A stretch of 64,000 nucleotides of DNA from NCBI GenBank assembly GCA_026260175.1, contig JAKCWW010000509.1, forward strand, positions 19,574 to 83,573, given 5' to 3'. Shown here one piece after another: positions 1 to 12,078 of this stretch. The DNA is from Reticulitermes lucifugus. Lineage: Eukaryota > Arthropoda > Insecta > Blattodea > Rhinotermitidae. Each line of letters begins with the position of its first letter. Position 1 is the first letter of the stretch. The notes below the pieces were generated by a model. It worked only from the letters and a program-made list of their open reading frames with translations, had not been told where the DNA came from and did not search any database. The position numbers and the translations under genes are program-made.

Positions 1-117
1 TTTTCTTGTTATTTAAGTAGGCCTACCTACATAAATATCCTCGAGTTTGCCTCTTGGCCCGCAAAGCCTAAAATATTTACTATTTGGCCCTCTACAATAA
101 ATGTTTGCCGACCCCTG
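1..117. mobile_element. hAT DNA transposon, terminal piece
   Basis: The segment ends in GTTTGCCGACCCCTG, the terminal inverted repeat of the widespread hAT type that begins CAGGGGTCGGCAAAC. The preceding bases (CCGCAAAGCCTAAAATATTT and TTTGGCCCTCTACA) match the usual subterminal sequence of such elements as I know them. The 8 bases that follow, GTCTAGAC at 118-125, would be the right-hand target duplication. The other end lies outside the window, so size and coding content cannot be judged. Confidence 0.7.
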
Positions 118-271
118 GTCTAGACTTACGTCAGTGCATTTAAATTTAAAAGGCAGTAATTGCGTTTATTTATTTACCACTTATTTTTTCTTGACGGTCA
201 ACGGACGAATTTGTTACCGAATTCATATATCATATTGCCAATTTATATATGCATGTAAGATATTAATCACA

Positions 272-512
272 AATCGGAAGGGAAGGGACCACTTGGGGTT
301 AGATAGGCGTAGGTGAGTGATAATATTAAAATGGATCTTAAAGAAATAGTGTGTGTGAGGTAGTGCATTTTACTTTTCCCCATAGGACACAGCCCACTGT
401 TGTGTTCTTGTTCAGCACGGCACTGAGCTTAAAGAGTGCCATTAAAGGCGCGAAAATTCTTGACCAGCTGATCGACTGTCACTTTCTCAAGAAAGATTCT
501 ATTGTATGTAAT
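272..512 (+). mobile_element. LINE family B, 3' end fragment (copy 1)
   Basis: Shares an ordered series of short blocks with 23512-23720 and 40241-40440: a GATAGGCGTAGGTG-like start, GATAATATTAAAATGGATCT, then CTTGACCAGCTG and TTCTCAAGAAAGATTCT near the end. The frame of the better copies reads like the C-terminal end of a reverse-transcriptase ORF followed by a short 3' UTR. No catalytic domain is present. The element is strongly 5'-truncated and diverged. Confidence 0.65.
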
Positions 513-2449
513 TAAGTTTTCCAAGTGGCTACAGTTTATGTTCTGTTTACATAAGAGGGAACAAGCCGATAAATATATTAGAACTCAATCTACTGGAGTT
601 CTGCGTTCTCTGGCTACTGTAAATACGGTTCAGATTGACCCTGTCCTATTTAAGCAGAATTTTGTTAAGATATTCGGTGACTAAAACGTCTCCTTTCAGT
701 ATTTACAACACCTGTGTCTCGTACGGATCCCATCATCTCAGTAAACCCTGAGCGGTACTGAAAATTACTACTGATAAATCTGTAGTTGTCCTTATTACTG
801 TGTTTTCTGATAATAAAATGTTTAATTAATAGCAAACGTACCATTGTACAGGACTGTGATTATGGTATTTTGCCCATTGTATAGTGATACAGGCTAGCTC
901 GTTCTAACGGTTCCGAAAGAGTAAAATTCACATCTCTAATCCGTAACTGAAGAAGGATGACATGCAGTCTTCGAAAGATTGTGTTTTTGATAAACTACAT
1001 GATGGACAATATCGAGAACATTAGTCAAGTTTGATGTTAAAATACTGTTACTCCGATACTCTAGATCAATTTGTTGGAAACTTTAGGTTTTTCCCAGGAT
1101 GATAAGTGATATTTCCATTGAAATATGTGGTTAATGTACTTGTGCTAAGAATACAAAAAATAATAAATAAAAACCAGAATTCTGCTTTCTGCCATTTCTC
1201 TCATACCGTCGTATATTTGTACCGTCACTTTGCTTTCTGATACTCTAAATATAATTTCTTGACAAGATACCGTGCTTCTCAAATATATAAAACAATTACT
1301 TGGCCTTACAGAGTTTTAAAATGGGGGAGAAATTATGTCTTTATGAACTGAACTTTTAAAACGCTATAAACTGAAATATTTGTCTCCTGGTTTCTTCATA
1401 AAACTCATACTTATTTACCACAATTTGTCCAAGATTGTAAAAGGCACATTTTCCCGCTAAACGCCCTTATGAGTAGAGGTATTGCCCCGATTCAATTTAA
1501 CCTCTTTACTAGGAGGAAGCGAGTGGTCAGCTTCACATCTCTTGTCACTTTATTCCTGGGGAAAGCGCCCCCATTAGCCTTTGAGTATGATACGGAATCA
1601 CAAGTCACACGTGGTTTCCATTGTGTTTTAATTTTGTCGCTGAAATTTTTCAGAATTTGTAAAATGTACCAAGAAGGACTTCGTGCTAAATCACGCTGTC
1701 TCGAACACACTGTACCTTTAATATCTCGCTGAATATGTTGTGAACACACATACACACACACACAGAGCTCACTTTATCTGGTTTTCGTTTTCGAAGTGGG
1801 ATTTTGATGTTTTGATGTGTTAAGGAGCACTCCGTTGAAAAGGGGCGAGGGGAGTTCCGAGCAAGCGAGGACAAAGATACACACTTTAGTTACATAGCAA
1901 AGAGGATTCTATGCGACTGAGCTCAAAGGAAGATGGCGGTCACAATAACAGCTGGTACGTCGCCATCCGCAACACACGAACCAGTCTTTTTATTCGGCTT
2001 TCAGATATGTCACATAAATGGCTTATTCGTGTACCTTGAATGAGACTTGTATATTTGTGTTTGGTCTATATAACACAATAGATTGAAAGAACCACATATA
2101 AAAAGCAAGAAATAAATAAAAATTAAATTCTTTAGGCTCAGTATTAACATAATGCAGCTTTTGAATGACGCTACTTTGTGATAAAGTTATTCAAGATTTC
2201 GAGAGGAAATGTAGAAGATTTGTTACCATAAGTGTCTAATGAACACTGGCTGTCATTCTTTTATTTTTGTGTAGCTTAACGATTTAAAATATTTTCTTTG
2301 ATGCTTTTATTAATGGATACCGTGGTGTTTTTATATGAAGTATGCAAATAGAGCATGCTGTTTACCATTCTAGAAGGTTCTGACGACTATATATCACGTC
2401 TCAACTCACTAACTTTATGGAATTTTTCCATTGTCTAATGTACTGAAAA

Positions 2450-2452
<3 letters not shown>
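513..2452. other. AT-rich stretch without recognised gene
   Basis: Only a hammerhead-like motif (947-977) and a short AC-rich run near 1746-1765 stand out. Open frames in this stretch are short and overlap on both strands, with no family resemblance. Confidence 0.6.
947..977 (+). ncRNA. hammerhead-like motif (isolated)
   Basis: CTGAAGA is followed about 16 bases later by TCGAAAG, giving the order core CUGANGA, possible weak hairpin, GAAA. Stem I is not evident. It resembles the better motifs at 15535-15574 and may be a decayed relic of the same repeat, or chance. Confidence 0.25.

Positions 2453-2480
<28 letters not shown>
2453..2480. repeat. (TA)n microsatellite
   Basis: About 14 uninterrupted TA units. 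Confidence 0.95.
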
Positions 2481-2484
<4 letters not shown>

Positions 2485-3369
2485 ATGAACTGCAGTTTAC
2501 CGTTCATTTAATACATCCAATTGAGACGTCGAGAATACACGCCTTCTTGGCATGGTACTTAGAAACACAGTAAAAGTTGCTTAACCAAAAAGAGAATAAC
2601 CGTGATTAATCTCAGCACTTAATATCCCGTATGGCCTAGTAAACTATAAATATGTCAGTTTATGCCCGATACTTTGCATGAAGAAGGTTTAGTTAAAAAG
2701 GCGGAAAAGCCTTAATCTGTAAGTAGTGATAATCGATGTTATGTGGCGTTCGATGTTATCGATATCCTCTGCATGTAAGACAGGTCGTTGTGTTTTCAGT
2801 AGTTTAATATCCGCGTACGTAGTTGCTCCAATTCTGACTTGGTTAAAGGCACCAGGATAAATCTGGTCGCCATTCCATTCTTCTAAAGTTTCGAGGAAAG
2901 CTTCCCTTCTGTCAAAATGACCCTCACCTATCGTTCTGTTTTCCTGCATTAGTGACCCCAGAAAATGTACTGGGAACGACGAAAACTTTCCTCTAACCTT
3001 ATTCAGCGGTGAAAAGTTCTTGAAAATCGTTGCCAGTCCTTTTAGCGGAAGTTATCCCTTCAGCTAACCTTGACTTTCTTAACTCACCATCCCTTCGCCT
3101 CTCCATAAGTTTAGGTGCTATCGCTGGGTTTGGGCCCATTGAATGGAGTCGCCACAAATTACCAGCCCACTGCATCACCCACCCTACTTCCATGATCTTT
3201 ACCTTCTCAAGAACGCATAATGTCGCTTTCCTATCCCCACTCACATACATTGTCGCCTCCTTCAGCTTTAACCACCTTCAACATTTCTTCTCACTTCCTC
3301 TAAACATTTTACACTGCAAAAATCGATTTTATGCGATATTACTTTCTGGTTTTCTCCACTTTGTTGAAT
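2481..3369. other. Unassigned stretch with two open minus-strand frames
   Basis: Minus-strand open frames of 83 and 86 codons (3250-2999 and 2949-2689) lie close together but in different frames. Their composition is protein-like (charged, with few low-complexity runs), but I recognise no domain. They may be remains of an unidentified repeat. Confidence 0.3.
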
Positions 3370-3893
3370 CGAGTCAATACAATTTAGCATTAAACAAGAA
3401 AAAGGTTCTTTTCACCAGAAAATTTTACTTATATTTAAGGAAGAAACTAGTGAAGTGCCACATTTGGAGCATAGCTTTGTATGGTGATTGGACATTTCGG
3501 AAAATAGATCTGAAATACCTGGAAAGTTTTGAAATGTGGTGCTGGAGAAGGATGGAGAAGATCAGTTGGACCGATCGTGTGAGAAATGAAGTATTACATA
3601 GAGTCAAGGAGGAGAGGGATAGCCTACATGCAGTGAAAGGGAGGAAGGCTAATTGGATTAGTCACGTCTTGCGTAGGAACTGCCTTCTAAAACACGTGAT
3701 TGAAAGAAAGTTAGAGGGGAGGATAGAAATTACGGGAAGGCGAGGAAGAAGACGTAAGCAGCTATTGTTTGTCCTCAACTAAAAGAGAAGATACTGGAAA
3801 TTTAAAGAGGAAGCACTAGATCGCACTCTGTGGAGAACTCGCTTTGGAAGAGGTTATGGACCTGTCGTAAGACAGACTGCAAAATGAATGAAA
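3370..3893 (+). mobile_element. LINE family A, C-terminal RT-ORF fragment (copy 1)
   Basis: The plus strand encodes the distal part of a non-LTR retrotransposon endonuclease/reverse-transcriptase ORF. Visible peptides in order are KKLVKCHIWSIALYG, KYLESFEMWCWRRMEKISW, RKANWISHVLRRNCLLKHVI, a basic GRRGRRRKQLL and, after a frame break, LWRTRFGRGYGPVVRQT. It ends in an AATGAATG tail. The polymerase palm (FADD region) is absent, so the copy is 5'-truncated and inactive. It is the same family as 35212-35927, 19104-19535 and 26001-26095. The protein style is that of insect endonuclease-reverse transcriptases; I do not assign the clade. Confidence 0.85.
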
Positions 3894-4409
3894 TGTGTAA
3901 TTGCGTGCAATGTTATTCAGTAACTTGGTGGCATCGATTGCCACTTCCCAATCGTGTGCTGAGTGGATTTAAAACTACGTGCTTTTTTGTCATTTTTCTC
4001 TATCCATCTCTGAAGGTTTTGTTTCATATTTTGTGCGTCTTGAGATATTTAAAACAGACAAATGTGCGTCAGTTGTTGCAGAGTTTTCACAAACTGAGTA
4101 AACGAAATCCAAACTAAAACTTCTGTAGGGTCACAATTTCCTATCGTTTTAAATATGATATTGATTTTTCAACCATTACCAGTTATTTAATAATTTTCAG
4201 GTAATGTAATCGCATCTGAATAATGAGAGGCAAGTGAAGATTGATGTGGATGCAAGCCCATTTGTGACTGAATAGTGTTTAGTTTTACGTCTGTGAGAAA
4301 AGGAAAGATACGCGTGAAATATCAGGCTGATATTAGGCGAGATTTGTATTAGATGTCATTAAAGAGACACCAACACACACGAATTTGTAATCCTTCGTTT
4401 TATTCTTAG

Positions 4410-4640
4410 GATGGGCTGATACATTCTCTTGGTATTGCGGTTGTTAATTGGCCTCTTCTACCGGCCATGTTAATAGATGAATGAATATGGAGCAGTGGTG
4501 GAACGGTAATTGACAGGGTAAAATCGAAGCACTCGGATATCATTCTGCCCCGGTGACGGTTTGTCCACCAAAAATCCCACGTGGACTTCCTTGGGATCAA
4601 ACTCTGACCCCCGCAATGGAAATCCTGTTATTACTGCCTG
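4410..4640 (-). mobile_element. tRNA-derived SINE-2 copy, diverged
   Basis: Reading the minus strand there is a B-box-like AGAGTTTGATCCC, then GTGGGATTTTTGGTGGACAA and TGTCAATTACCGTTCCACC, which parallel 17892-18148. The tRNA-like head is degenerate and no clear target duplication was found. The 3' part reaches to about 4410. Confidence 0.65.
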
Positions 4641-7582
4641 GGCTAACAGAAAAATAGGCCTAAGTGACTTATTTGAGATAGGTTTATTCCTGGATTCTCT
4701 TCCAAGTATTTGGCCAATCGCTTTGTAGTTTTTTCTTACTTCGAGAAAATCAGTAAATATTTATCAAGTTGCAACGTAGTTCTAACTTCGTTCTATGGCC
4801 TTCTTTATAACTGTGGGACCCATGCGGTGTAGCGAGATTCCTGAAAGTACAAAAACATATTTTTCTTGTTGTCTACCATGCAGATTTTCTAACGTTTTCC
4901 TTGCAGTTTATCATAATTCTTGTTGATGTTTGGGTGCATATGCAAACGCATATTCATAGCTGTAGGGACGTATTAAAAATAGCACTTATATTCTGTTGTG
5001 TTGAGAGACGAATTATTTCCATTGTATTTTTTATGTGTATTACAGTACAAATTCACTTTTGCATTTGAAGTTATGCTGTTTTAGAATATATTAGATTTAA
5101 CAACACGCTACACCTAACATCCATAAAACTGTCATCTTCAATAACGTACACGTCCTTGTATAAAGCTCTTAAAACCAAAAAATGTCGGGTCAGTTGAAAT
5201 TTAAATAGTTTTATGGATGTTAGGAAATATAATTGGATGTTACGCATGGAGAGTGCCTGAATTTAAAATCTTTAGACTTCAGTCAGATATTCATTTTAGA
5301 CTTGTACTATTGTAAGTATTATGTGCGGCGTTATGAGAAAAGAAGGTCATGTCAGTAGGTATCCATTTAGACTGAAATAGGTTTCTGCCTGGATTATTGT
5401 GGATTAGAATCAAGTCTTTTACCACGTTTGTTGTAGGCATAACATTACATTGATTCAAACACGGTATAGAACCAATTGGAATCAACACACAAACAAACAA
5501 GAATGCACGATTGGTATAAATATACAATGAAACAAAGGTATGATAGGACAATAATATCTTCGCCTAAAAGTGAATTAATAATTGCGTCCTTACATTGCAG
5601 AATCACTAGAAACATTCTGACAGTGTAGGCCTATTCCTTGATTTCGTCCCACACATGCAGACGCTTAGTAACAGCTTCTCGGAGCGATAAAACGTGATAA
5701 AGAGAGAATTTGTTACCTGTGGTGAGTTGGTTTTCCAATGGCACTGGCTATATAGCTGCCACAGCCACGACCGCCCTGGCGGTGCAGAAAAGAACTCTTA
5801 GATAATGGATTGCCACCGCTGGGCGCAGACCTCGCAAGGCTTGGACTGGCAATTTCTGTTTCAACCGGCAGCGTGGCGCCATTCCATATTTTATTTGACG
5901 TAACACTTTAGAAATTAACTGTTACTTCCTTGGCTGAACTCGATTCGTGTGGTTGAAGATAAGAGACCAGTGGCGGACTCGTGTAATCCTGCAAAAGGCA
6001 GCTATTTTTTCGATTACGTGAGTGACTGTTGGCAGATCAAAAAGAACGCTAGAAACGTTAGAGGCTGACAACAAATGGAATTTAACGTACAGAGTTATCA
6101 TCTTCAGAATATTTCTCTACAAACTTTTTGTGTTTATTGCAAACCTCTGGTACTCAACAGGTGTCATTATTTGCCGTTATCGAAACTGTACAGAGCAACA
6201 TACGAATATGTACGTATGCATGTATGTATATATGTATATAATCTAACAGGTGAAAGTAATTGAAAAATCTTACAGTATTTTCAAAGTTTGTACATTTTCT
6301 CGTGTAGTCACCTTCTAGCTGTCGATTGGTTTTGGTTCCTGTTATACTTAATGGCTATGCTGCCTTCGTAATCACAGTGTACATTACGAATATTCAGAAT
6401 TTATATACGTGTTAACATAGAATTTTTAATAATAACGAATTGCGGATCACAATTATATAGAATACAAGGATAAGAAGTAGCACATGTAAGAAAATTGTAT
6501 GTAATTGTGTATACTTATGTAATAAAATATTTGAGCCCGATCCTCAGATTCATAATCTTATTTACACTTCAGAAAGGCAATTGTCACGGATATTGTGTAG
6601 CTTTTCTCACTGAACACTTAAATTAATGGTTATTATTATTATTATTATTATTAATTACAGATATGAAATTTTTTAATATGTTCCTTTCATTTGTACTTCG
6701 AGAATTTTTTCTCCCGGTTTTATGGTTGTAGCCATAGCCTCAGCATTTACCGTCTGTTTTTAAAGTTGAGAAACTTCAATTATTTTCAGTCTGTTACGTA
6801 GATCGGAGACCATTTCCACTCCCACGAAATCCTCCAATTCGGGCAGCGCTCCCTTCCTGGTCCACGGGTAGCCTGATATTACGGCCATATGTCCCGCCAG
6901 CTAAGCGAGCGGGGTGGCTGAAGGGGGTAGCCAAGTCCACCATGAGATTACGTGCGTGTGGAAGAATTGACCAGCATATCTCAAAGTGATGGCGCATTCT
7001 GTCCCCACAAACAATCCGCCATTCATAAGAACTACCACCGCTTGCAACTTACCCAGAAGGCGTTTCAATACTACAAATCTTTTGGGACGCCAGAAGTAAT
7101 GGGGTTTCTGTTTAATTGCTGTTATTTTTTATATCTGGCTTCACTCTGGACGAAACCATTGTGTGAAACCTCATACGTAGAGAAATTGTTTCGCCACCCC
7201 TACGCTAAACGGGAGCTGCAAACAAGCAGTCATGGTGTATTGTGATTCGTTAATGCATTGAATGTATTTAAACTCTTACTTGGTTCAAATGTAATGTTAA
7301 CAATATTAGGCGTTAGTAATATGTTACATTGTATTTCCTGTCGCAATTTTGAAACATAACAATTGATACCGTCAGCACCATTTGCGATGAACCGGTTCTC
7401 TGATACTTGTTAGTCCCTCACTTTGCCACCCTGTCGATCAACTAACCACTAAAAGAATCGTTCAATCATTTGTCAAGTCGATTGAAAAGTCAGTAATTAA
7501 GAGGAGTGACATCTTCTCGGACACACTGTAGATCGCATAATTAACTACTGGTGTACCTCTGTTACTGAATATTGCTTTTATT
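4641..7582. other. Long stretch without recognised gene
   Basis: AT-rich with two GC-richer patches, about 5720-5890 and 6780-6960. The second has an open minus-strand frame (6997-6794) of protein-like composition, reading for example GGTYGRNIRLPVDQEG, with no domain I can name. It may be an unclassified transposon piece. A (ATT)n run lies at 6630-6653. Confidence 0.4.
6630..6653. repeat. (ATT)n microsatellite
   Basis: About eight ATT units in a row. Confidence 0.9.
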
Positions 7583-7671
7583 TAATTAATAAATCCAAGG
7601 AATGCACTATTTTGACCACTTTTATTATTTATTATTATCAAAATAGTGCATTCGTTGGTTTTATTAATTGA
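7583..7671. repeat. Short near-palindromic repeat (foldback)
   Basis: The arm at 7583-7615, containing GAATGCACTATTTTGA, is the reverse complement of 7638-7671, containing TCAAAATAGTGCATTC, with few mismatches. The 22-base loop is AT-rich. It could be a miniature foldback element or an internally deleted DNA transposon. Confidence 0.75.
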
Positions 7672-8005
7672 TTAAAAAATGCACGGTGGTAATACTGTGA
7701 AATTGCTTTTATTTATCCAATAAACCAATTACGAACTGCCAACTAACTTATCAGTCTGATAATATAACACCTTCCTTCATGAGTTGGTAGTTGTGTGCAG
7801 CAAGAGATTGTTACTGAGGCTAGTCCATCAGTGCCACATAAAGCAACCAGTGGACTACATTCTGAGCCAGTCACTCTTTCACAACTGAATTCCGTAAGAT
7901 TCAAACTTTGCCTTAACACATTTGCTTTAAGGCGTTCCGCTGTGTTCATCTGACGCAGGTGAAGGATGCAAAATGCAATTTCACATCTATTATATAGGCC
8001 TAATA

Positions 8006-8174
8006 GGTACAATACCAATTTATCTTTATTAACCGGTACTGAATATGACTACATATTTCGGCTAAAATTAGTCATTATCAAATCATTTCCAGATGTTTAT
8101 TTATCCATTATATTTTAGCCGATATATGTAGTCCGATTTCATATCGGTTAACAAAGGTTACTTGATTTTGTACC
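8006..8174. repeat. Inverted repeat with hammerhead-like motif
   Basis: The arm 8006-8070 pairs with about 8105-8174. Shared blocks are GGTACAA, TTTATTAACCGGTA-like, GACTACATAT and TCGGCTAAAAT. On the minus strand of the left arm a hammerhead-like fold can be drawn: ATGAT (8086-8082), core TTGATAA (8081-8075), hairpin GACTA/TAGCC, GAAA (8059-8056), GTA (8052-8050), then GTCAT (8049-8045). ATGAT and GTCAT pair as stem I with one G-U. The core is imperfect. The motif order is seen directly; ribozyme ancestry is inferred. Confidence 0.6.
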
Positions 8175-8249
8175 TTGTAATATAATAGCTGTGGAAATTG
8201 GATTTAAATTTTTACACATGTATTCAGCTTTGTATTATCCAACCGAACA

Positions 8250-8345
8250 GGCTGACCTGGCATTATAATGGACCAGATTGCTATGCGGGAAGTCCCCGAT
8301 TCGAATCTTGGCCGGCACTTCAGATATCCTGACAGGCTTTGTGGG
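8250..8345 (+). mobile_element. Possible tRNA-derived SINE fragment
   Basis: A B-box-like CGATTCGAATCTTGGCC at about 8300 is preceded by a tRNA-like 50-base stretch, and a TTTGTGGGTTTTCTCAG tail follows. The A box is weak and no target duplication was found. Confidence 0.4.
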
Positions 8346-8967
8346 TTTTCTCAGCTTGACCAGGCACGTGCCTTGATAGTACCTAGATTAGACCACGAAC
8401 GCTTACTTCCAAATCCCTTACAAACCATTATACTATCATTAACACTATGTGGTCTTGTGTAGTTATAGCGTCGTCAACTGAGCTACAAACATGGATTACT
8501 CTTTTCTCTGCTACCTGTCTTCCACATAATCTCTTAGTTTTAGTCCTTTATCAACGTTTATTGTGCATTTTGTGCTTCCCGACACTGAATCTCGTCCTTC
8601 TTAGTTTGGCGTTTGAAGTTATACCGTTTTGTTATTGTATTAGGGTAAAATAAATAATTGCATATTTCAAGATTTTATTGTCATAATTTATACAGCCTTC
8701 TAATTCACGTAATCACCTACAGTTACATGAAACTGTATTTTATGTGAAATTTGTTATCTTTCTTAAAGTCAGGATCGCGTTAAGGTGAATTTAATTCAGT
8801 TTTAGATGTGTCGAATTGAATAATACACATGTGGGTGTACCTGTGTGTTATATTTGACGGTAAGAAACAAAACGTCATACTCTTCAGCGTAACCACTACA
8901 GATATATGAGATGAGTACAAATTGTGAAGCTCTTAATGAAGGCATTTCATCATCTCTTCTTTCTTTC
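8346..8967. other. No recognised feature
   Basis: AT-rich sequence with short overlapping open frames only. Confidence 0.6.
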
Positions 8968-9300
8968 TAATGAACTCCACGAAGCAGAGCCCTTCAGAAG
9001 CGGGTAGTTACTCAGGCAATAAACTCCCCGTATTTTATGGAACCCGGAATTTCATCACAGTGTTTACATGAGCCGGCCACTGGTCACTATCGTAAGCCCG
9101 ATGAATCCAGTCCACACCCTTCCATCCTGCGTCTTGAAGATCGATTTTAATATTATCGTCCCACCTACGCCTGGGTCTTCCAGGTGGTCTTCTTCTTTCA
9201 AGTTTTCCCAACAAACACGTCTGTGTCCTTTCAACTGTGTGCCACGTGTCTCTCTCATGTCATCCTCGTTGCGTTGTTGCTTTATATACATAATTGTCAA
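8968..9300 (-). mobile_element. LINE family B, 3' end fragment (copy 2)
   Basis: The minus strand reads CGTAGGTGGGACG, then GATAATATTAAAATCGATCT, then GGAATTTC/TTCCGGGTTCCATAAAAT-like sequence, ending GGGCTCTGCTTCGTGGAGTT. The same order occurs in 42558-42895. Upstream, an open frame reads RRVCWENLKEEDHLEDPG, the basic region before the LINE C-terminus. It is one of the longer family B copies here, still without catalytic domains. Confidence 0.75.
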
Positions 9301-10000
9301 AAGAATTCTCCTTTGTTCGATCTAACTAATAACCAATCAATTTATAGGCCTAGTTCAAGGTAGGAAGTTAGGCTATAGTTTTGGTCAACCAACCAGAGAG
9401 GCAGTAAAAGGCCCAAGCAGCAAGTCGGCCAGTGAACCAGACCCACGTTTTAGCGCTGCAGCAGTGGAAGCCGCGTCACGCTTTTTCTCTTGGAATGGCG
9501 AATTATGAGCAAGCCCCATGGTCGTATATAACACATAACAGTCGGAATGCTAAAATATGATGCTCAATTTGCCGCCCCAGGAGGCACGGGAGCATTTCGT
9601 CTGCTTGCGACTTGTAGGAGGTGCGGGCGTTCTTTATGTTTTGAATGCTCGTATACAGGAGAAATGTCGTCATTTTATTTGGACTTATCGCTGATGTCCA
9701 GAATATGAAGTAACGTGCATGGCAGAAACGTCGATTCTTTAACCTACAGTTAGAATAGTGTGTGTTTCATCGTTAATCGTGCACTTTTGGCAAACGGCAA
9801 CATACTAAGTAGGCCCAGGTTAGTATATACGAAGTAGGCATGTTTGAAATCTAATAACAGCAGTCACCAAGACTTCTGTCCTATAACACGAGGTACTGTC
9901 TCGGCATTTGCGTAGAGGGGTTGAGAAGAAACACGAAAAGCCTTAATCAAAGTAACCGGTTTCTGGGCCCGGACGTGAATACGGGACCTCCACATAAGAA
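9301..10000. other. No recognised feature
   Basis: Mixed-composition sequence. No coding or repeat signature recognised. Confidence 0.55.
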
Positions 10001-10050
10001 GTAGGACTGCTAGCCACTCAACCCCGTAGGACTGCTAGCCACTCAACCCC
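10001..10050. repeat. 25-bp tandem duplication
   Basis: Two identical adjacent 25-base units, each starting GTAGGACTGCTAGCCACTCA and ending ACCCC. The exact identity points to a recent duplication or an assembly slip. Confidence 0.95.
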
Positions 10051-12046
10051 GATGTTCAATCCATAGCGCCTTAATCAAACTTTGTACGTCAGGAAAAGTA
10101 ATCTAAAAGCTGGATATCAAGCCCAACCTATGATTACAAACTTGTAACTTTGATGTTCGGCATCCCATTGTGCTATGTAATTATATTAATAATCAGGACG
10201 TGTACACCGTCAAGTCAACTTTTATTAATATTAATGAATAAGTTCTGTATTAAGTTGCGTACAGTTTTTTTCTCTTTTAAAATATTTAAAAGATTTAAGG
10301 CAATCTAACAGTAAATACCGTTGTAAAGAATTGAGATCTCATTCCAAAATTGGCACATGACGTTTTATATCTACACAATTTTAACATTTTAACATTTTTA
10401 TACTTTACCAGATTAGCCTGAAGATGAATAATTAAAGTCGAAACAGGTTTCTAGGCAATATAACAAGTTGTTTAATAATAATAATAATTACAATAATAAT
10501 AAAAGTTGATTTTATGTTGTACAAGTACTGTTTATTAAAGTAGGCGTGACTTTTGGCATCATAAATTCAAGTGTGAGCTTCAAATAATGAAGGCAATTTT
10601 TATGTTATTCGACATTATAAGTCTGTCAAGACAGTCGTTAATAGTCATCAAATTCTTAACACCAAAAATTTCGCATATGCGTGCCTGTTGAAGCTTCGGT
10701 AATAATTTCGAAAACTGGGACTTGGTCTGTCAAATGAAGAATTCCATGCGCTAATAATCCCTGGAAGACTGGATGAAAAGCGGTGGCAATATAAAGTAAT
10801 TAAAACAGGGGCCAGAGGTGACCCAGCGTCGTTCGTCTCTCTGCGGACGTTTACAAGTTGTACATGTACTATAACGGACCTTGGTCTTGTATTTGTAGTG
10901 CAGATAGCCAAAGCTCTCAAGTTCAACAGACATCTTTATAGATACATGTTTATAGCATGTATAAACGCAAACTAACAAAGTACTGACATTGCCTAACGCG
11001 TAGTTACAAACAGTGGCAACAGGGACGTGGTAGAGATGGTTTCTTATTTCCAAGAAAAAGATATCTGACTATTCAAGCTCTCCATGTGTTACGTAATTTA
11101 TGATAGAGCTGTCTAACATAATGTGAAATGGTGGAGGGTTTAGGGAAGCGGGAAGTGACTTTATAGCAGGAACTGCTTCTGGTGACCACATTTCAATTCT
11201 ATTACTCGTTTCAAGTTTCCCTTCTTCTAGTCAGCCATTCCCTCATATATGCACCCAAAACATTATCATCCACTGTCTCGTTTTTCTTTCAAAACCCAAA
11301 GATTCGCGGTGTAGCTTGTATCGAAAGCTGTCTGTAGTCTGTCACTGTTGGTGATGCAAAACGTAGGGCCTATAGCTGGAGGTAATTCGTCTGAAATCTG
11401 AGAAATTTAATTGCCTTTGGATTTTAAACAAAAATAAGAACGTGTGTAGTAACAACAATATAATGATAGTATTATGTAATATATGATAGTAATGAGAGTG
11501 TTAGAGTAAGTGAAACAACAAGATGTGAAAATCAAATGCACGCCTGATTTAGTTATGTCACGCAACGAGGCGATAGTATTATAGAATAAGTGAGGTGATA
11601 ATTTTTTCAAACTTCAGTGTGCCTTTCTGCACATAGAGATACTATTTTATGTATTAAATTTCTGCATTCAAAATAAATAAATTTTACTCACGTCTTGCTT
11701 TAGTCTTAAAGTTCTCAAACACTGTTGGTTGCAGAAATTTTGCTCTAAACAGAAAAACTAAGCATTAAACATAGCCTAACAGAAAATAGTTCTCTGTGCA
11801 TACTCACAGTACAATGAAGGCGAATGGAACTAATATTCCTCTCGTTCATAATCATGACTCTATGCTCTGTGATAATATTAAAGAAATGTTTGTGAATTGT
11901 GTCACTGATCTGATTAAGTACATATATTTTTGAGAAATTTTACGTTAATTCTTTCAAGGTTTACGATACTGTTTGGTTGATTATATAAATATGATGTTGA
12001 ACATTGAAAGTTTTCCAGTTTTCTGAGATACGTTTAATAAGCGTAG
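10051..12046. other. AT-rich stretch without recognised gene
   Basis: Contains one isolated hammerhead-like motif at 10418-10444 and an ATA/AAT-rich run near 10472-10502. No coding pattern recognised. Confidence 0.55.
10418..10444 (+). ncRNA. hammerhead-like motif (isolated)
   Basis: A perfect CTGAAGA core is followed 15 bases later by TCGAAAC. Stem I cannot be drawn convincingly, so it may be a decayed copy of the repeat at 15291-15612. Confidence 0.3.
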
Positions 12047-12078
12047 CATTTCGGAAGCTGGTCCTATTCCCTCGTCAG
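12047..12078 (-). ncRNA. hammerhead-like motif (isolated)
   Basis: On the minus strand CTGACGA fits the CUGANGA core exactly, GGAA/TTCC could form stem II, and CCGAAAT follows. No clear stem I. Confidence 0.35.

Noticed and set aside
3030-3782. 250-codon plus-strand frame read as one gene
   Set aside because: Only the distal half is LINE-like; the upstream part has no similarity to that family, so the frame joins unrelated sequence.
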